Made by a program: the position numbers and the translations under genes
Shown: positions 36,361 through 49,831 of the stretch, piece by piece
How the letters are laid out: the number at the start of each line of letters is the position of its first letter
Position numbering within the stretch: the first letter of the stretch is position 1
Assembly: GCA_025345505.1 (NCBI GenBank)
Contig: JANVCC010000073.1
Coordinates: 9,428,887 to 9,492,886, forward strand
DNA: 64,000 nucleotides
Direction of reading: 5' to 3'
Origin: Todiramphus chloris collaris
Taxonomy: Eukaryota; Chordata; Aves; Coraciiformes; Alcedinidae
Notes under the pieces: model-generated
What the model was told of the DNA's origin: nothing
The model's input: only the letters and a program-made list of their open reading frames with translations
Database searches by the model: none

Positions 36361-38112
36361 TGTCTTTCTGGATTTTCTGCAGATAATAGTGACAATCACA
36401 AAATAAATGGTTGCAAAATAGCCAGATATAAGACACATACATTTGCATTGTGCCTATTTCCTCTGCAAATACTACTAGTATCGCTTGTGTGTGGGTATAT
36501 TTATATGTATAAAACATAAAAAAGAAGTGTTTTCTAATAAAGGGGTTGATTTAAAGTTGGGAAAGAATATATATTTCCATTTAGCCTTGCATCTGGTTTT
36601 ATTCACCAGTTAGGTGATACCTGTTGTCATAGGATCATATGCTATTATTTATTGGCATATTGTCACATTTGAAAATAAACATATAATTTACTATTTCATC
36701 CTGATTTCCACTGTGGTTTTCTTACACTTTTTTGGTTTTCCAATCACTAATTATTTTTGTGTATTACTATTGGTGTCAGCCGTGTTCTGTGGGGGTCTGT
36801 CAAAACACCAGCTGTGGAGTTTATAGCCTATGTAAACAGCATGTGCAAAATATAGTGCTGCTGTTATTCCCTTTTAAGACATAGTGAGGTCTGTTCTAAC
36901 GGAAAGTAGTTTTGTGTTTAGTATCTTTGCACTTGGCTTTGAACTAATAAACTCTGGATTCTGTCTTATTTTCTCTGCTTTTCCCTATTCCATTCATGTC
37001 TTTCATCACCTCTGCTGACATTAGTTCTTTAATTTTTACCATGCCTCTAATCAATAGGCACTCCATACATACAAACAGATTGAATGTAGGTGCATAGGTT
37101 GTACTCCACTGACTGCATCCTCTAACTCAGATTGAAGTACAATGCCTTTATAAAATTTACAAGCTATTTAAATCTGTATGATCCTCTTTGTCATTGCAGT
37201 TCATCACACTTTACAATTAAGCTAACAAATATGTCGGGTAACGAGTGCTTAAATGCATAACAGAAATCTCTTCTTGGACAATTATTTAGGTGATTTTTAT
37301 GTGGGTGTAAAGTAACTATGCAGCGGTATTGATGATACAAAGCTCCATAATTTGAGTCCTATTTCTGCTGGAGTGCTTCAAGCAGCAAATATACAAGCTC
37401 TTCTCAACACGACACTGTGAATCAAAGCAATTCCAAAGAGGAGCCCTATCAAGTGTAATGGTAGGATGAGAGGAGGCAATACAAGAAGGGAAGAAGAGGT
37501 TAGAGTGTTCTTGTAGATGGAGAAGAGTCAAAATAATTTTCTGCTGTATTTGAGCAGTTTACCCCGGCCACTGTAACCACTTAGTTTTAAATTGCTAAAA
37601 TGCTAGAACAAGTTAATGCTCTTTTGATCTGTAATTAGCGGTTATTGACAGTGGTACTGTGAGTTTACCGTTTGCATCCGATGTGTTTGTATGAATGGGC
37701 TGTGTGCTGGAATACTGTAACTACCCAGTTTCTAATTAGTTGATGGAGTATAGCTCACATTCTACTGAGGCTTGGGATCAGGTGAGATATAAAAAACTTT
37801 TCTCACTGCTCATATTTTTTAAGGTGTTGCTTTCTAGTAATATCCATGTTCTGCCACTCTTCTGTGCAGCTGGCCACCATAAAGAAATGCTTCCAGTCCC
37901 TGACAACAGAAGAGCTACAAGTTCAAGAACCTTGCAAAATCAAACCTCTGTTCGTGATGATGATCATGTGAGAGTTGGATTTTGTCAAGCATCAGATTAG
38001 TAGTTGATAACTTGCAATAATGCAGGCAGCATATCAGAACATAGATTGACCCATGATAGTACAATTGTCCTTAACTCCTTCCAGCAAGGAGAAGGCATGA
38101 ATATGTATTGGA
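36361..38112. other. Unique AT-rich DNA, no gene seen
   Basis: No recognisable repeat or gene. Frames are up to 86 codons without motifs. Confidence 0.5.
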
Positions 38113-38116
38113 ATGA

Positions 38117-38730
38117 TGTCCTACGACATTAACTTCTCATCTCCACCATGATGATGCTGTATATCAAGAACAGAATAGCTGTAAGGGGCTTCAGGCAGGA
38201 ATGCAAAAAAGGATATCAACTTCTAGAACTGTAACTGGCACATCCTGGAGGGAAAATGTTGTATGGGGCCTCAGATAAGAACAAAATCAAGGACATCAAC
38301 TGTGGCTGGTATCCTGGAGGAGTGTATAGATTAGTGGTTGCCATTCTACAGAGGGATGGGCTAAGATATGACCTTATGTGGAAGGAAGCCTCAAAGTTCA
38401 CATATAGAACACTAAGAGACCCCTCTTCTGCAACCACTATGGTCCACCAGAGACCAACAGAGACCCACAGGGAAGAGATCCAGGCCACATGCGTAGCAAC
38501 TGTGTTTTAAGCATAATTAGTTCCCAGAAATAGAATGAATATGTCTAAACTTTATGTGAAAATGAATGCCTATGTACGTACAGGGGGGATATAAGCTTGT
38601 ACGGGTGCCAGGTGCGAGATGCACAATAGGTGGAACAATCCCCCATGTATCCAGTGTCGCAATAAAGAAATGCCTGCTTTCTAATTCTAAACCATTAGAG
38701 AGTTCTTCATTTACTGGGATTTTGGTAACA
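38117..38730 (+). mobile_element. ERV LTR of a second type (ERVL-like 3' end)
   Basis: The right end has the hallmarks of an avian LTR: GGGGATATAAGC (TATA-like, about 38585), AATAAA at 38661-38666, and a terminal GGGATTTTGGTAACA ending at 38730. A candidate left end TGTCCTACGACATT at 38117 is preceded by ATGA (38113-38116), which recurs at 38731-38734 as a possible 4-bp target-site duplication. The left boundary is less certain than the right. The body holds a degenerate duplication of about 70 bp (about 38190-38260 against 38262-38326), both halves ending TATCCTGGAGG-like. Confidence 0.65.
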
Positions 38731-38734
38731 ATGA

Positions 38735-41700
38735 TGTAAAAAGAACCTTTCTGCCTGTCCCTGAGCATGAAGTCTTATTTCATTAAGTAAGACATTTCCA
38801 ATCAGATCTATTTTAAATAAAATATTTGTAGGGTAATCTTTGACAAATTATCAAGGAAATGGTGTAAAAACTTTTTTTTTTTTTTTTGACATGCTTTTCT
38901 TGTTACTGTTCCCTAGCACGTTTAGGGTCATTTTGTTGCCTCTGAGTACAGGGCATGTGTCTAAATGTTAGACACTAAATGATACTAATTTTGATTACTT
39001 TTCAGTGGATCTGATTGTTAAAACAAATCCCTTTGGATTCATATATTGGACCATAAATCTTATTCGGTCTCTGAGTTATTAAAAGTGGCACTCCAAGGCC
39101 TGAAAACTAGACTAGATGAAGAGACTAAGTTAATTTCTGTAATGATTTAAAAAACAGAGCAGAAATTTAAAATATTATATGTCAGTTTAGCCAAAAGGCA
39201 GATTTTGTATTCATCTAGTATTTCTTCTAATACCCCGACCAAATTGTCTTGGTTATTTTTATTCAGCACCACTGTTAGGTGAAGTCACTGATCTTTTGTG
39301 TAAGAAGTAAAAATTGAATATGGTTCTTTTTTTTGCTTATACCTGTTATGTAGCTAGTCACCAGATACATATTTAAGTTTACCTTTTTACAAAAAATTCC
39401 AGGGAATTCTAAGAATTTCCAGTTCTCTACAGAGAGCAATGAATATTTTTCCTTAACACATGTATTACTCTGATTGTTCTCAAATATCAATACATAGTTC
39501 CCTATAGTATGAATTAGTTATAGCTGTCCACATGGAGTTTTTAATTTTGGATAGACAAGTTAGATGAGATTTTTTTTTTTTTTTTTTCCAGTTGGGCATA
39601 ATATAATAATATTATGAATAGCTGTGGCATCGGGGGCTATGCATAGGGATTTGTGGTAAGTATAATTTAGCATATCCTCATAATTTTATTTAATGACATG
39701 AGATGTTACTCTCCTTTATATTTTTCCTTGATTGGAAAGTAACCTTTTTTTTTTCAGAGTTCATCCAAAATGCTGCATTCTCAGGAGTTTCAAGATAATT
39801 GCTTTGTATAGCAAAAAGCTTCCAATTCTACTGCTGCTTCATTAAAAACTCTCTTCTGGATCCTGTGCTGCTCTGCAGAGAAATGTACCACTATAAATAA
39901 AATTCTCTTCTGAACAGCATGCATGGAAAGAACAGGAAAAAGAACTTGTGGTTTGTGATGATATAAGTTCCACAGTACAAAAAAACTCCCCCACAAACCA
40001 CTCGCCAAATGCAGCTTGCTTCTGTATGTGACTAGGCTGAGTGCAACTTCTGCTGCAGTGTATCTATGTTGAATCTATTGATTCTAATCCTGCCCCCAAA
40101 GCTCAACAAAATGTGACCAGAAAGACCACTTGGGGTGTTAATGATTACTTTATATTGTACTAGTCAGGGGCTTCTGTGGGCTTGGGGGGTTTCCGGGTTG
40201 TAGTGTGTAGAGGTTTTTTTTAACTTTACTTAGTCATAAAAAATAGGCTATGGGGAAGAATAGACCTTTTTGAGATTTAAATGAACTTCAGTGGGGTGAG
40301 AAGGGATCCAAATTGAATCATGACACTTACTTGTGTGTGTTCAGGTTTACTCAACCATAATTAAAAGATTCTAATGGGTTTGCATTAGTTTTGGGTGTAA
40401 GGCAGAAACTGCACATCTTTTCCACACTATTTGTAATGTAGTGATGCCAATAATGTATGTATTTAATTCAGCTTTCAGCTGGATATAATCCAAAGCCATG
40501 CTGGAGGACAATTAGGGGAAGGACTTCTATGAATAAACTAGATTGCTGTTAACGTTCCTATTATTACTTTCTGAAAGACTTGCAATTACTTCATCTCCTT
40601 CATTCAAGTTACCTCTGTAAAGGTCAGAAGAAAAGTGGTTTTAGGGGGAGGAGGTTGTCTTTGGGTTTTTTTTTTTTGACAGGAATTTCATCTTAATGAC
40701 AAATGATTCTTTGCTGATAGTAGGGAAAAAAAGAATTAGTAGTTCAGTTAGGGATGAACAAATGCTACCAAGAAGAGAATCAGAACTTGTCTGATTTAGA
40801 TGATATATATTATCTGAGTAGAACTTCAGTGATTGCTTTGGTGCTGCTAATGCTAAATTCCATGCTTAAGTTTCTTAAAACTCCAGTGGGATATTTTGGC
40901 TGCACTGGCCTTTGTTCAGCACTTAGTCTATTGAATTCTTTCTGATCCTGTAGATTTTTTTATTTTTTAGTCAGCCTTCTTATGTTTTTAAGTCCATCAA
41001 CACCATTCCAGAGTCCTGTGGATTTGATCCCATCTGGCTTGTGCCATTTTTTGGTGAGAAAAGATATCTTCACCACCATTGTACCACTGGCTGGTGTCCT
41101 TGGCAATAAAATGTGGTAGGTGCCAAGTAGATCTGGGACATTTGCCTGTAAGTTCCACTCTGAATTATGCTGCCACTGTTCCTTTGCTTAGAAAGTAACA
41201 GCAATTTCATAACCTTAGCTCTTTGTATAAACTTGACTTTGACAGGTTAGATGAGGTACCAGGCTGAGATTACTCTCATAACTTTTTTTTGGGGGGTAGT
41301 TTTTCATTTTGGTTTGGAGGTGGGGTGGGAAGGGTGAGGTGGGGACAGGGGATGGAATTTTCCCGATAGTATAGAAGGGTCCATCCTGATAGTATGCAAG
41401 GGTACCATCCTCTCTTGACACTATAGAATAGAAATTGAAATTTAGACAATTTCTCACACTCAAAGTATTAGCATATCCAGTGTTAGTCTTCCTAAGGTCA
41501 AAGAGCCAGTCACAGCAAACTTCTGTTTCAATGAGAAGTAGTTTTGAATGTTTTTGCCATGTGTCCAGTTGAGTTTAAATTGGCAAAATGATAGGGCTAC
41601 TTTATGAAGTTTTATTGTCCCTGGGAAGATACATTTTAGACCAGGGTTTTTAAACAACCCAAGATTTTCCAAGTTCTACTGTAGTCACTGTAGGTTTAAT

Positions 41701-44490
41701 TTATCTACTATAGCTGTAAAGATGTCTAATCTAAGCAAATTGCTTAGGATTCCTTGTACTCAGTAAAAAACTTTGAGGAAGTGATCAGTCCCCTTTTAAG
41801 ATATGTGAAGCACATTGAAATTAAGAAATTTCATTTTTCTTCACGGACTACAGAAGAGACATTGGGTGACCATTTTTGACTAGATTTTAAGGCAGGTGAT
41901 AGGTGATCTCCTATGTGATGTGGGCCTCTGCCTTAAGTTTGTTTGTGACAATGATGTTTGGTTTAAAAGTTTAACTTCTGCTTCATTGTTACCATAACTC
42001 CAATGTTTTGACAAATACCATGGTAGTAAAACACTGTATCATTATAGATTTTAAGGAATTAATGTTACATAGTTTCAGGCTACTTGTTTAGGGGGTTTTA
42101 CGCTTTCAATTCAATTTACTGCTCAGGACAAACCTGCTAAAGAGTAACAAGGAGACTTTCCTTATATTTGTGTGATCCTTAAAGGCTGAAGAGAAGATTT
42201 CACATTAAGTGTAAGGCTTGAGACTTTGAAATACCATTCTGTTAAATAAAGTTCTAGGGAGTATTATGTTTTACAGAATTGCTGTTTTATTGAACTTCAC
42301 ATAAGGATAGAATGGAAGAATTCTATCATCGAGTAGTGATAAAATACAGATTTTTTTTTTTTTTTTCTCAGCTTTGAGTGCTTATAAAATACTACACACA
42401 AAAAGTGCCATGTCTGCTGAAAGAGAGTTTTATGACAATAGGATTATTACATTTGGTCTTCCAAAAATAGGCATGAACTTAGAACAAAGCATTCAGAGTT
42501 TATGGTGTAAACTACATTGTTTTATTAAATAACGCCCATTTTTCATTATTTAGTATTTTATTTGGCCATAGAAGCATGAACTACTGACCAAAATAACTTA
42601 CAAACTACATGTTATTACAGATCTTTGCAGTATCCCATAACTCTCTTAATTGAAAGAACACAAAGATGAAATATGGAATTAAAATTTGGAGTGTGTATCA
42701 CTCTTGTGCTTTGTGTAGCTTTTAGAAATTATGTATTATCTCCAAGAATTGGCATGAATACATGGGCTTCTAAGGCAGAAGTGTGACCAGTCACAAGCTA
42801 GTAAAAACACTAACGTGTAGATGTCCCCATGCTACTGGATTCCACCAAAAATTACCAGATAAGGTCATCCTTTGGCTTGATGTTCTTGTATGTGTTGATT
42901 TATGCTGACATTCTGACTTCTAAAGTAAACTGGTCACAGCCCAGTGTTGTGAGCTACATGCTCATATATTACAGTGTTGTAAAACTAAATCGTATAAGAA
43001 TATGTCTTTATAACTCTTTCTTTATGATAAAATCTCATCAACCCTCATTAGCTAAGCAAGTCTAAGCCAGCTTCGTGTGAGTAGATCCTCCAAGCTCCGC
43101 TCCTGTATTTAGTGCAGGGATTACACACTGACTCAGAAGATGCCCAAGTAGTCTTTTGCACAGCTTAAAAAGTCTTTCCCACAGTTTAAACTGCCTACTT
43201 TTCTCTCCTTTGCATCCTTCAGAAAATGAAATATCAGTTCCAATTTTTGTTGCTTAAATTTGAAGTCAGGAAGGGTAAAGACCTTTCTGACATCATTTCT
43301 GTGTGGCTAGAGAGGCCTGCATCATCATTTATATTTAACTTAATTTACTAATTTAGAGACTTGAGAGTTTACCTAACAGCATAACCAGCTGGTGAGACAT
43401 AGAGGCAGCTGAGGCAACTTGCTACAGCAAGTAATACACTGTTGCAACTTCATTCTTTTATGTAAAGGACACAATTCTGATACTTTTTACATCAGTCTGT
43501 TTTGGGTTTTTTTCAGGACTAGTATTAAGACATATCATGAATACAGAGACCATAACTTAGACCATAACTTTCTCTGAGCTCTCACCAAGCTAAGCATACC
43601 TTATCAGTCATCTGTAGATAGTTGTGGGAATTATCCACTTTATCTAATTAGACCACTTAGTTAGGTTCTAAAATTAAGCTTTGCAGTTGTACCTGTCTCT
43701 TGATGTCTGTGTTGCTGCAACTTTGCTAACGGCAATCAAGTTAGCCATATTAAATCTAGTCTGGACATTGGCACGTGCTGCAAGCAAATCCGTAGGCAAA
43801 TTGATTGCCCAAAGTTGTGTCAGTCTCTTCCTTAGAAAGGAAGTATCTCTCTTCCCATACCTGTAGGTGTGGGCTGTGGGCTGTTCTGCTGCTGAACACA
43901 ATGTGAATTTTCACAGCTCTCACTCATTCACTCTCTGTCTCTTTTGTTAGTAAGAGAGCAATTCAGAGCTGGAGGCTAACTGTAGATGTTCTAAACTGTC
44001 CCTAGGGGAAGCCTAAAGAGTGAGATTTCTTAGCTAAATTTGACCTTTGTGAACTTACTCTCATTGCATAAAATTTGGTAAAACATATTGAGGTATCAGC
44101 TTAAACTGCTCTTACTTCCACAGGAGTAGCTGACTTATTTAACATTCATACATGAGGCTGTACATGCAAGGAGTTTTTTTCAGCTTAAGAGACTCAGTCT
44201 TTCCAAGAATTCATATATCCTTCATTTCAAGTAGATAGCTTTATTCTCTTCCAGTAATTTTTAAGAATTGAATCAATCTTAAGTAGAATCAGCATCACAT
44301 CTTTCCTGTACATTTGGCAGCAAAATCTGTCTATCATTTTTCTCTCCTTTTTTCACTTTTCAAATAAGGACAGTTCACCTTTGGAAAAGGAATTTATTAG
44401 GAAAGGGAATTTATTAAAGTAAAAAATAGTCATGTATCATTTAAGAGTTGGGGTGAAGTTACTTTAGACATATATAGTATGTATATAGTA
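38735..44490. other. Unique DNA, no gene seen
   Basis: AT-rich sequence with several T runs (around 38872, 39572 and 42352). Frames are short. A GC-richer patch at about 43680-43960 has opposing frames of 61 and 75 codons that I do not recognise. Confidence 0.5.
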
Positions 44491-45078
44491 GCGTCCTGGC
44501 TTGTATCAGGAATAGTGTGGCCAGCAGGACTAGGGATGTGATTCTCCCCCTGTACTCAGCACTGGTGAGGCCTCAGCTCAAATACTGTGCACAGTTCTGG
44601 GCCCTGCACTTCAAGAAGGACATTGAGGTGCTGGAGCAGGTCCAGAGGAGAGCAATGAGGCTGGGGAAGGGTCTTGAGGGAACCTCTTATGAGGAGAGAC
44701 TGAGGGAACTGGGGCTGTTCAGCCTGAAGAAGAGGAGACTCAGGGGAGACCTCATCACTCTCTACAACTACCTGAAAGGTAGTTGTAGGCAGGTTGGGGC
44801 TGGACTCTTCTCCCAGGCAACTAGTGGCAGGACGAGAGGGTGTGGCCTGAAGCTGCACCAGGGGAGGTTTAGGTTGGATATTATGAAGTACTTCCTTAGA
44901 GGAAAGGGTCATTAGACACTGGAATGGCCTGCCCAGGGAGGTGGTGGAGGAAAGATTGGATGTGGCACCTAGTGACATGGTCTATCTAGGTGTCGTCGTT
45001 TTAGGTGTTAGGCTGGACTTCATGATTTTGGAGGTCTATTCCATCCTCAATGATAATTCTGTGTAATTCTGTGTAATT
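44491..45078 (+). mobile_element. CR1 LINE 3' fragment, young subfamily
   Basis: It starts abruptly at GCGTCCTGGCTTGTATCAGG and ends in repeated AATTCTGTGT units, the CR1 3' microsatellite. The frame at 44517-44915 is open over the ORF2 carboxy region, with [23 protein letters not shown]-type and [16 protein letters not shown] blocks. After it, a frame change and a short deletion remove the VESPSL stretch. It closely matches the copy at 30655. Confidence 0.92.
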
Positions 45079-45814
45079 TACTGACTGAAGGACTTAAGTT
45101 ACTTTGTGACTCAGTTACACAAGGAAGAGAGCACCTCAGCTGCTCACTGCTGAGCGTTTCTCTCAGATTTGCGGTGTTAAATGCCTTTATAGCCTTTCCT
45201 GAACATGGTTCTCATAAAATTATTCAGGTTACTCAAATGGTTATAATTCAATCTCCCAAACTAAATCACTTTCTGAACCATATTGGAGAACAATTACATC
45301 TACATGCTGGTAGATTTTGTGGGCAGTAACTTCTACTGAGGGCAGCACTATATCAAGATGAGGTAATAACCTCCCTACCCTTGCTCTCTTGCAGGAAGGA
45401 CAACACAAAGTTTTCATTTATAAGCACTTCAATTTGAATGACTATATAATAGATATTTATAAACATATTTATTGTACTTATGTATTTGTTGTATCATACT
45501 CTCATGTTTTATTTATGCTGGTATGTGTAAAGTGGGTTAGAAAATATCAGAGTATTTTAAAATTAATTTTCTAAGTACTATTTTGAAATAAGGAGGTGGT
45601 GTAAAGGTGTACTTTGGCACTTGCTGGGAAGAGAAAGAGTTGAATTTGTGAATACTGGAAATCATTCTATACTCAAAGAAAAAATGTTATCATTCCTTAA
45701 CTGAGAGCCTCTGTTTGGAAAAAGAGCAGGTATCTAGGGCAAAGATCAGATGATCAATATAGATGCTTTGACCTCAGTTGTCTGTTAAACTTTTAAATTG
45801 ATGTCTTTTACTAT
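45079..45814. other. Unique AT-rich spacer
   Basis: Nothing recognised between the CR1 tail and the next LTR. Confidence 0.5.
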
Positions 45815-46925
45815 TGTGGTGGGTTGACCCTGACTGGCCTCCAAGTGCCCACCAAGCCTCTCTATCACTCCCCTCCTCAGATGGACAGGGGAGAGAAAAT
45901 ACAATGAAAGGCTCAAGATAAGGACAGGGAGAGATCATTCACCAATTATTATCATGGGCAAAATAGACCTGACTTGATGAAATTTAATTTGTTGCCAGTC
46001 ATAGCAGAGTAGGATAATAAGAAATACAACCAAATCTTAAAACACCTTCCCCCAACCCCTCCCTTATTCCAGGGCTTAACTCCACTTCTAAGTTCCCTAC
46101 ATCTTTCCCCTCAGCAGTGCATGGGAATGGGTCAATTCATCAAACATTGCTGCTCCTCTTTCCTCACATTCTTGCCCTATTCCAGCGTGGATCCCTCTCA
46201 TGGGAGACAGTCCTTCACAAACTTCTCCAGTGTGAGTCCTTCACATGGGCAGCAGTTCCTTATGAACTGCTCCAGCGTGGTTCCTTTCCATGGCTGTAGT
46301 CAGTCAGGAACAGACTGTTCCAACATGGGTCCCCCACGGGGTCACAAGTCCTGCCAGTAAACCTCCTCTAGCATGACCCTCTCTGTCCAGGAGGTCACAT
46401 GTCATGCCAGGAGCCTGCTTCAGTGCAGGCTTCCCATGGAGTCACAGCCTCTTTTGGGCTCATCTACCTGCTCCCTTCTGGGGTTCTTCATGAGTTGCAG
46501 GTGGATATCTGCTCCACCATGGACCTCCATGGGCTGCAGGGGGCCAGCCTGCCTTACCATGGTATCCAGCACAGCCTGCAAGGGAATTTCTGCTTTTCTA
46601 CCTGGAGCACCTCCTCCTCCTCCTTCCTCACTGATCTTCAGAGTTGTTTCTCTCACATATTCTCACTCCTCCCTTTGGCACAGGGTTGTGGTCTTTTTTT
46701 ATTCCCCTTAACCTGGAGGCACTACCACCATTGCTGATGGGCTCAGCCTTGGCCAGTGGTGAGTCCATTGTGGAGCCAGATGGCATTAGCTTTACTGAAC
46801 ATGGGGGAAGCTTCTAGCAGTTTCTCACAGAAGCTTCTCTTTGTAGCCCTTCTGCTACCAAAACTTTGCCATACAAACTGAATACATCTGTCCATAACAT
46901 GAGCAAATACAATAAAAACCCATTC
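45815..46925 (-). mobile_element. ERV LTR of a third type with internal tandem repeats
   Basis: Read on the minus strand the element ends in GGGTCAACCCACCACA at 45815. It is preceded by an AT-rich polyadenylation region with the typical CTCCCCTGTCCATCTGAGGAGG block. This is a widespread avian LTR type. The centre consists of degenerate units of about 45-48 bp, each marked on the plus strand by TCCAGCGTGG-like starts at 46181, 46225, 46271, 46319 and 46366. Further GC-rich units follow to about 46620. The 5' end (right side) is only approximate, and I found no target-site duplication. No internal retroviral sequence adjoins either side. Confidence 0.8.
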
Positions 46926-47772
46926 GGTGTTCATCTAAAATGGAAACTTCTGTATTCATGTAGTTAGTGCTTACTGAACTTAGATAGGTAGAAACAGTGT
47001 TTAATAACCTCAAACTTAACAGAGATTCTGGTGTATGAATAGCAGATAATACAAGGAAATCTTTGAATTCTGGAAAATTTGGACCTATGGGAACTGTAGA
47101 AATTTCCCAAATTCATTTTCATTTTGTCATTTGCAAGATTCTCTTAGATAACCTTTTGAATCTAGTCAGAGCATCTTTTAGTTCTGCATGTTTTTGTCTA
47201 TACATCCTCCTTGAGATTCATGATTGCGTAATTTGCAGGTATACACTAAAAAAAATTATGCATTCTCTTAAAGTTAGTTTGAATTCATAATGGTCAAGTG
47301 TTCTTTGTGGAACTTAAATTGTGGGGGGAAAAAAGTACATGATTTACTCAGCAATCAGAATAGTCTGTCTGTAAATTAAAATCTACAGTTGGGTAATGTG
47401 GACAGGTAATACACTTGCTGTGCTTTTATTTATGTTTTCCTAAAAATAAAAAAAAGTGCTTTGTTTATACAGGAAGATTTGAGTAGTTCTTTAAATGAAA
47501 GCCTGTTATTAGAGGTAGTGTTATATTGCTGTAAAATAAATGTAATCTCTGAGGCTCTGTAAGAGCCAATGTGACATAAGACAGCCAATAAACTCAGGAC
47601 TTCCTGAAATTTGTGGAACTGAGCTATGCAGGACTCTTCCGAAGTAGTGTATATCTCTGTGTAGAACACTGTGTAGTCTCTGGCATGTCTCTTATCTTTT
47701 ATCTCTGTGGCATTTTAGTTTCAAACCAAATTTGGAGTATCCTATGTTCAGACTCAGGGTAGAGAAATGAAA
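46926..47772. other. Unique AT-rich spacer
   Basis: No repeat or gene recognised. Confidence 0.5.
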
Positions 47773-48650
47773 TTTCACAGAATCACAGAGTGTTAGGTTT
47801 TGAAAGGGACCTTGGAGATCTTTGAGTTCAACCCCCCTGCCAGGGCAGGATCATATAAGCTACCCTACAACCTAATCTACCCTACAACCTAATCTACCCT
47901 AACACAGGTCACTCAGGAACGCATCCAGGCGAGTTTTGAAAATCTCCAGAGAAGGAGACTCCACAACCTCTCTGGGCAGCCTGTTCCAGTGCTCTGTGAC
48001 CCTTACTGTAATGAAGTTCCTCCTCATGTTAAGGTAGAACCTCTTGTGCTCCATCTTATATCCATTCCCCCTAGTCCTATCACAAGGCACAAGCGAGAAG
48101 AGGCTGTCCCTTTCCTCTTCACACTTAGCCCTCATATATTTATAAACATTTATCAAATCCCCTCTCAGTCTTCTTTTCCAGACTAAAGAGCCCCAGGTGT
48201 CTCAGCCTCTCCTCATAAGGCATGTCCTCCAGTCCCTTGATCATCCTTGTAGTCCTCTGTTGGACTCTCTCAAGCAGATCCCTGTCTCTCTTGAACTGGG
48301 GAGCCCAGAACTGGACACAATACTCCAGGTGAGGTCTCACCAGTGCAGAGTAGAGGGGGAGGAGAACCTCCTTCGATCTGCTGGACATACTCCTCTTGAT
48401 ACACCCTAGGATACAATTGGCCTTCTTGGCCACAAGGGCACATTGCTGCTCCATGGAGAACTTGTTGTCCACTAGGACTCCCAAGTCTTTCTCCACAAGG
48501 CTGCTCTCCAGCAGATCACCTCCCAGTCTGTACTGGTGTAATTTATTATTCTTACCTAGATGCAGGACTCTACATTTATCCTTGTTAAACCTCATTTGGT
48601 TCTGCCCTGCCCAGTTTTCCAACCTGTCCAAGTCTCTCTGGAATTTTTCC
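47773..48650 (-). mobile_element. CR1 LINE 3' fragment, 0.9 kb
   Basis: The left edge is TTTCACAGAATCACAGAGTG, the CR1 3' end on the minus strand. Moving right it passes through the 3' UTR, which contains 17-bp tandem units (CTACCCTACAACCTAAT, 47860-47900), and then ORF2. It belongs to the older tail type seen at 6741, 11049 and 20827, but keeps much more coding sequence. It is 5'-truncated within the region after the RT palm. Confidence 0.92.
47899..48631 (-). pseudogene. CR1 ORF2 carboxy-terminal remnant
   Basis: The frame at 48140-48631 (163 codons) is open and carries [66 protein letters not shown] and GLFSLEKK. One frameshift near 48150 moves the rest into the frame at 47899-48156, with [29 protein letters not shown]. 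This single lesion splits the frame. The RT palm and endonuclease are missing by 5' truncation. Confidence 0.85.
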
Positions 48651-49831
48651 CAGAAAAATTTCCCTTAAAATGGAAGGATTTATTAACAAAACTTGAGTGT
48701 AAGGTACTATATATTAGATTACAGGTTAACAATACAAAATACTTAAAGGAATATAATCCGACTTAGATGAAACAAAACCTGATGTTGAAAAGGAGTGGAG
48801 AAGAAATGTCTGGAAATGTTTGGATTCCCTCAACTGTTACACATTAAAATTATGACTAGTTTTCTGTTCTCCAGTTCTTTTCTATTTACCTTTATATTGA
48901 TTTATTTAGTCTCCCATCTCTATGTGCTGCTAGAAAGAGGGTTTTTCTAACCTTTCATATTTAGTGTAGTGTGACTTGAAGGTGATGAATGAAATTGATA
49001 AGAAACAAATATTGATTTAACGTTGTGTTTGTTGGATATTTGGAATTCTCCGAAAACGTATTACATTATTCTAAGTTAATAAACAATTATTAATAAGAAT
49101 TTCATAATCCAGTAATAGCTGCAATAAAAGACAATTTACTGAGCTGAATATTGTTGGCTATAATAGCACATGCAGTGCTGCTTTTGGCCACCATTGAATA
49201 TTCCCTGCAATTCACCTTGTTGGTAGAGTAATGCAAATGGTATTGACTGTACTTAATAAATCTTACTGCATAAAAATCAGGAACCATCCAGCCTAAAAGT
49301 AAACCAGACAATAAGATGAACACAATTAGGTTTTTTTTTCTTTTTGTTTGTTATTAGAAGCTTCAGTAAAATGTGATGGAAGGTAGGTTGGAAAATAGAC
49401 CTTGGGAAGCTTTTGTGATGCTGGAAAAACTTACGCTTATGTGAATATAGTAGAACTCTGCACTCTGCTGAGGTGGAGTTTTATGATGGTGCCATGATAT
49501 AAAAGGCAAAATAAAATCAAGTTCTATTAATTTTCAAGACTTTACTAGTAAATTCCTCTCTCAGTCAATATGAGTTACACATTCAGTTCTGGGGCAAACA
49601 GAAAAACCTACAGACTCAGTTACTTCCCATACCTTTTGAGATGTTTGGCATATGGAAGAGAATTCAAAATGGACTGGATATAAAAGTAGAACTGTTCATT
49701 TGAGTCAGTTTCCACATTTCACAAAAACTAGCAGTAACAATCTAGATGCAACTAGATTCTAATTATTTCATTTCTTCTGTAAGACTGTTTCTTTCTTACT
49801 TGGAAATTACTGATGTCTATTGTTCTGCAAG
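48651..49831. other. AT-rich DNA downstream of the provirus leader
   Basis: I cannot say where the minus-strand provirus ends. No gag-, pol- or env-like frame and no second LTR is visible here. A 73-codon minus frame (49102-49323) begins with a hydrophobic run but is otherwise unremarkable. The DNA looks like host sequence. Confidence 0.4.

Noticed and set aside
46117-46737. Several overlapping frames of 60-112 codons as proteins
   Set aside because: They fall within the tandem-repeat core of an LTR, occur in multiple frames and on both strands, and reflect few stops in GC-rich repeats.
49102-49323. 73-codon hydrophobic minus-strand frame as a second provirus gene
   Set aside because: Only its first residues are hydrophobic, it is far from the leader, and there is no sign that the provirus extends this far.
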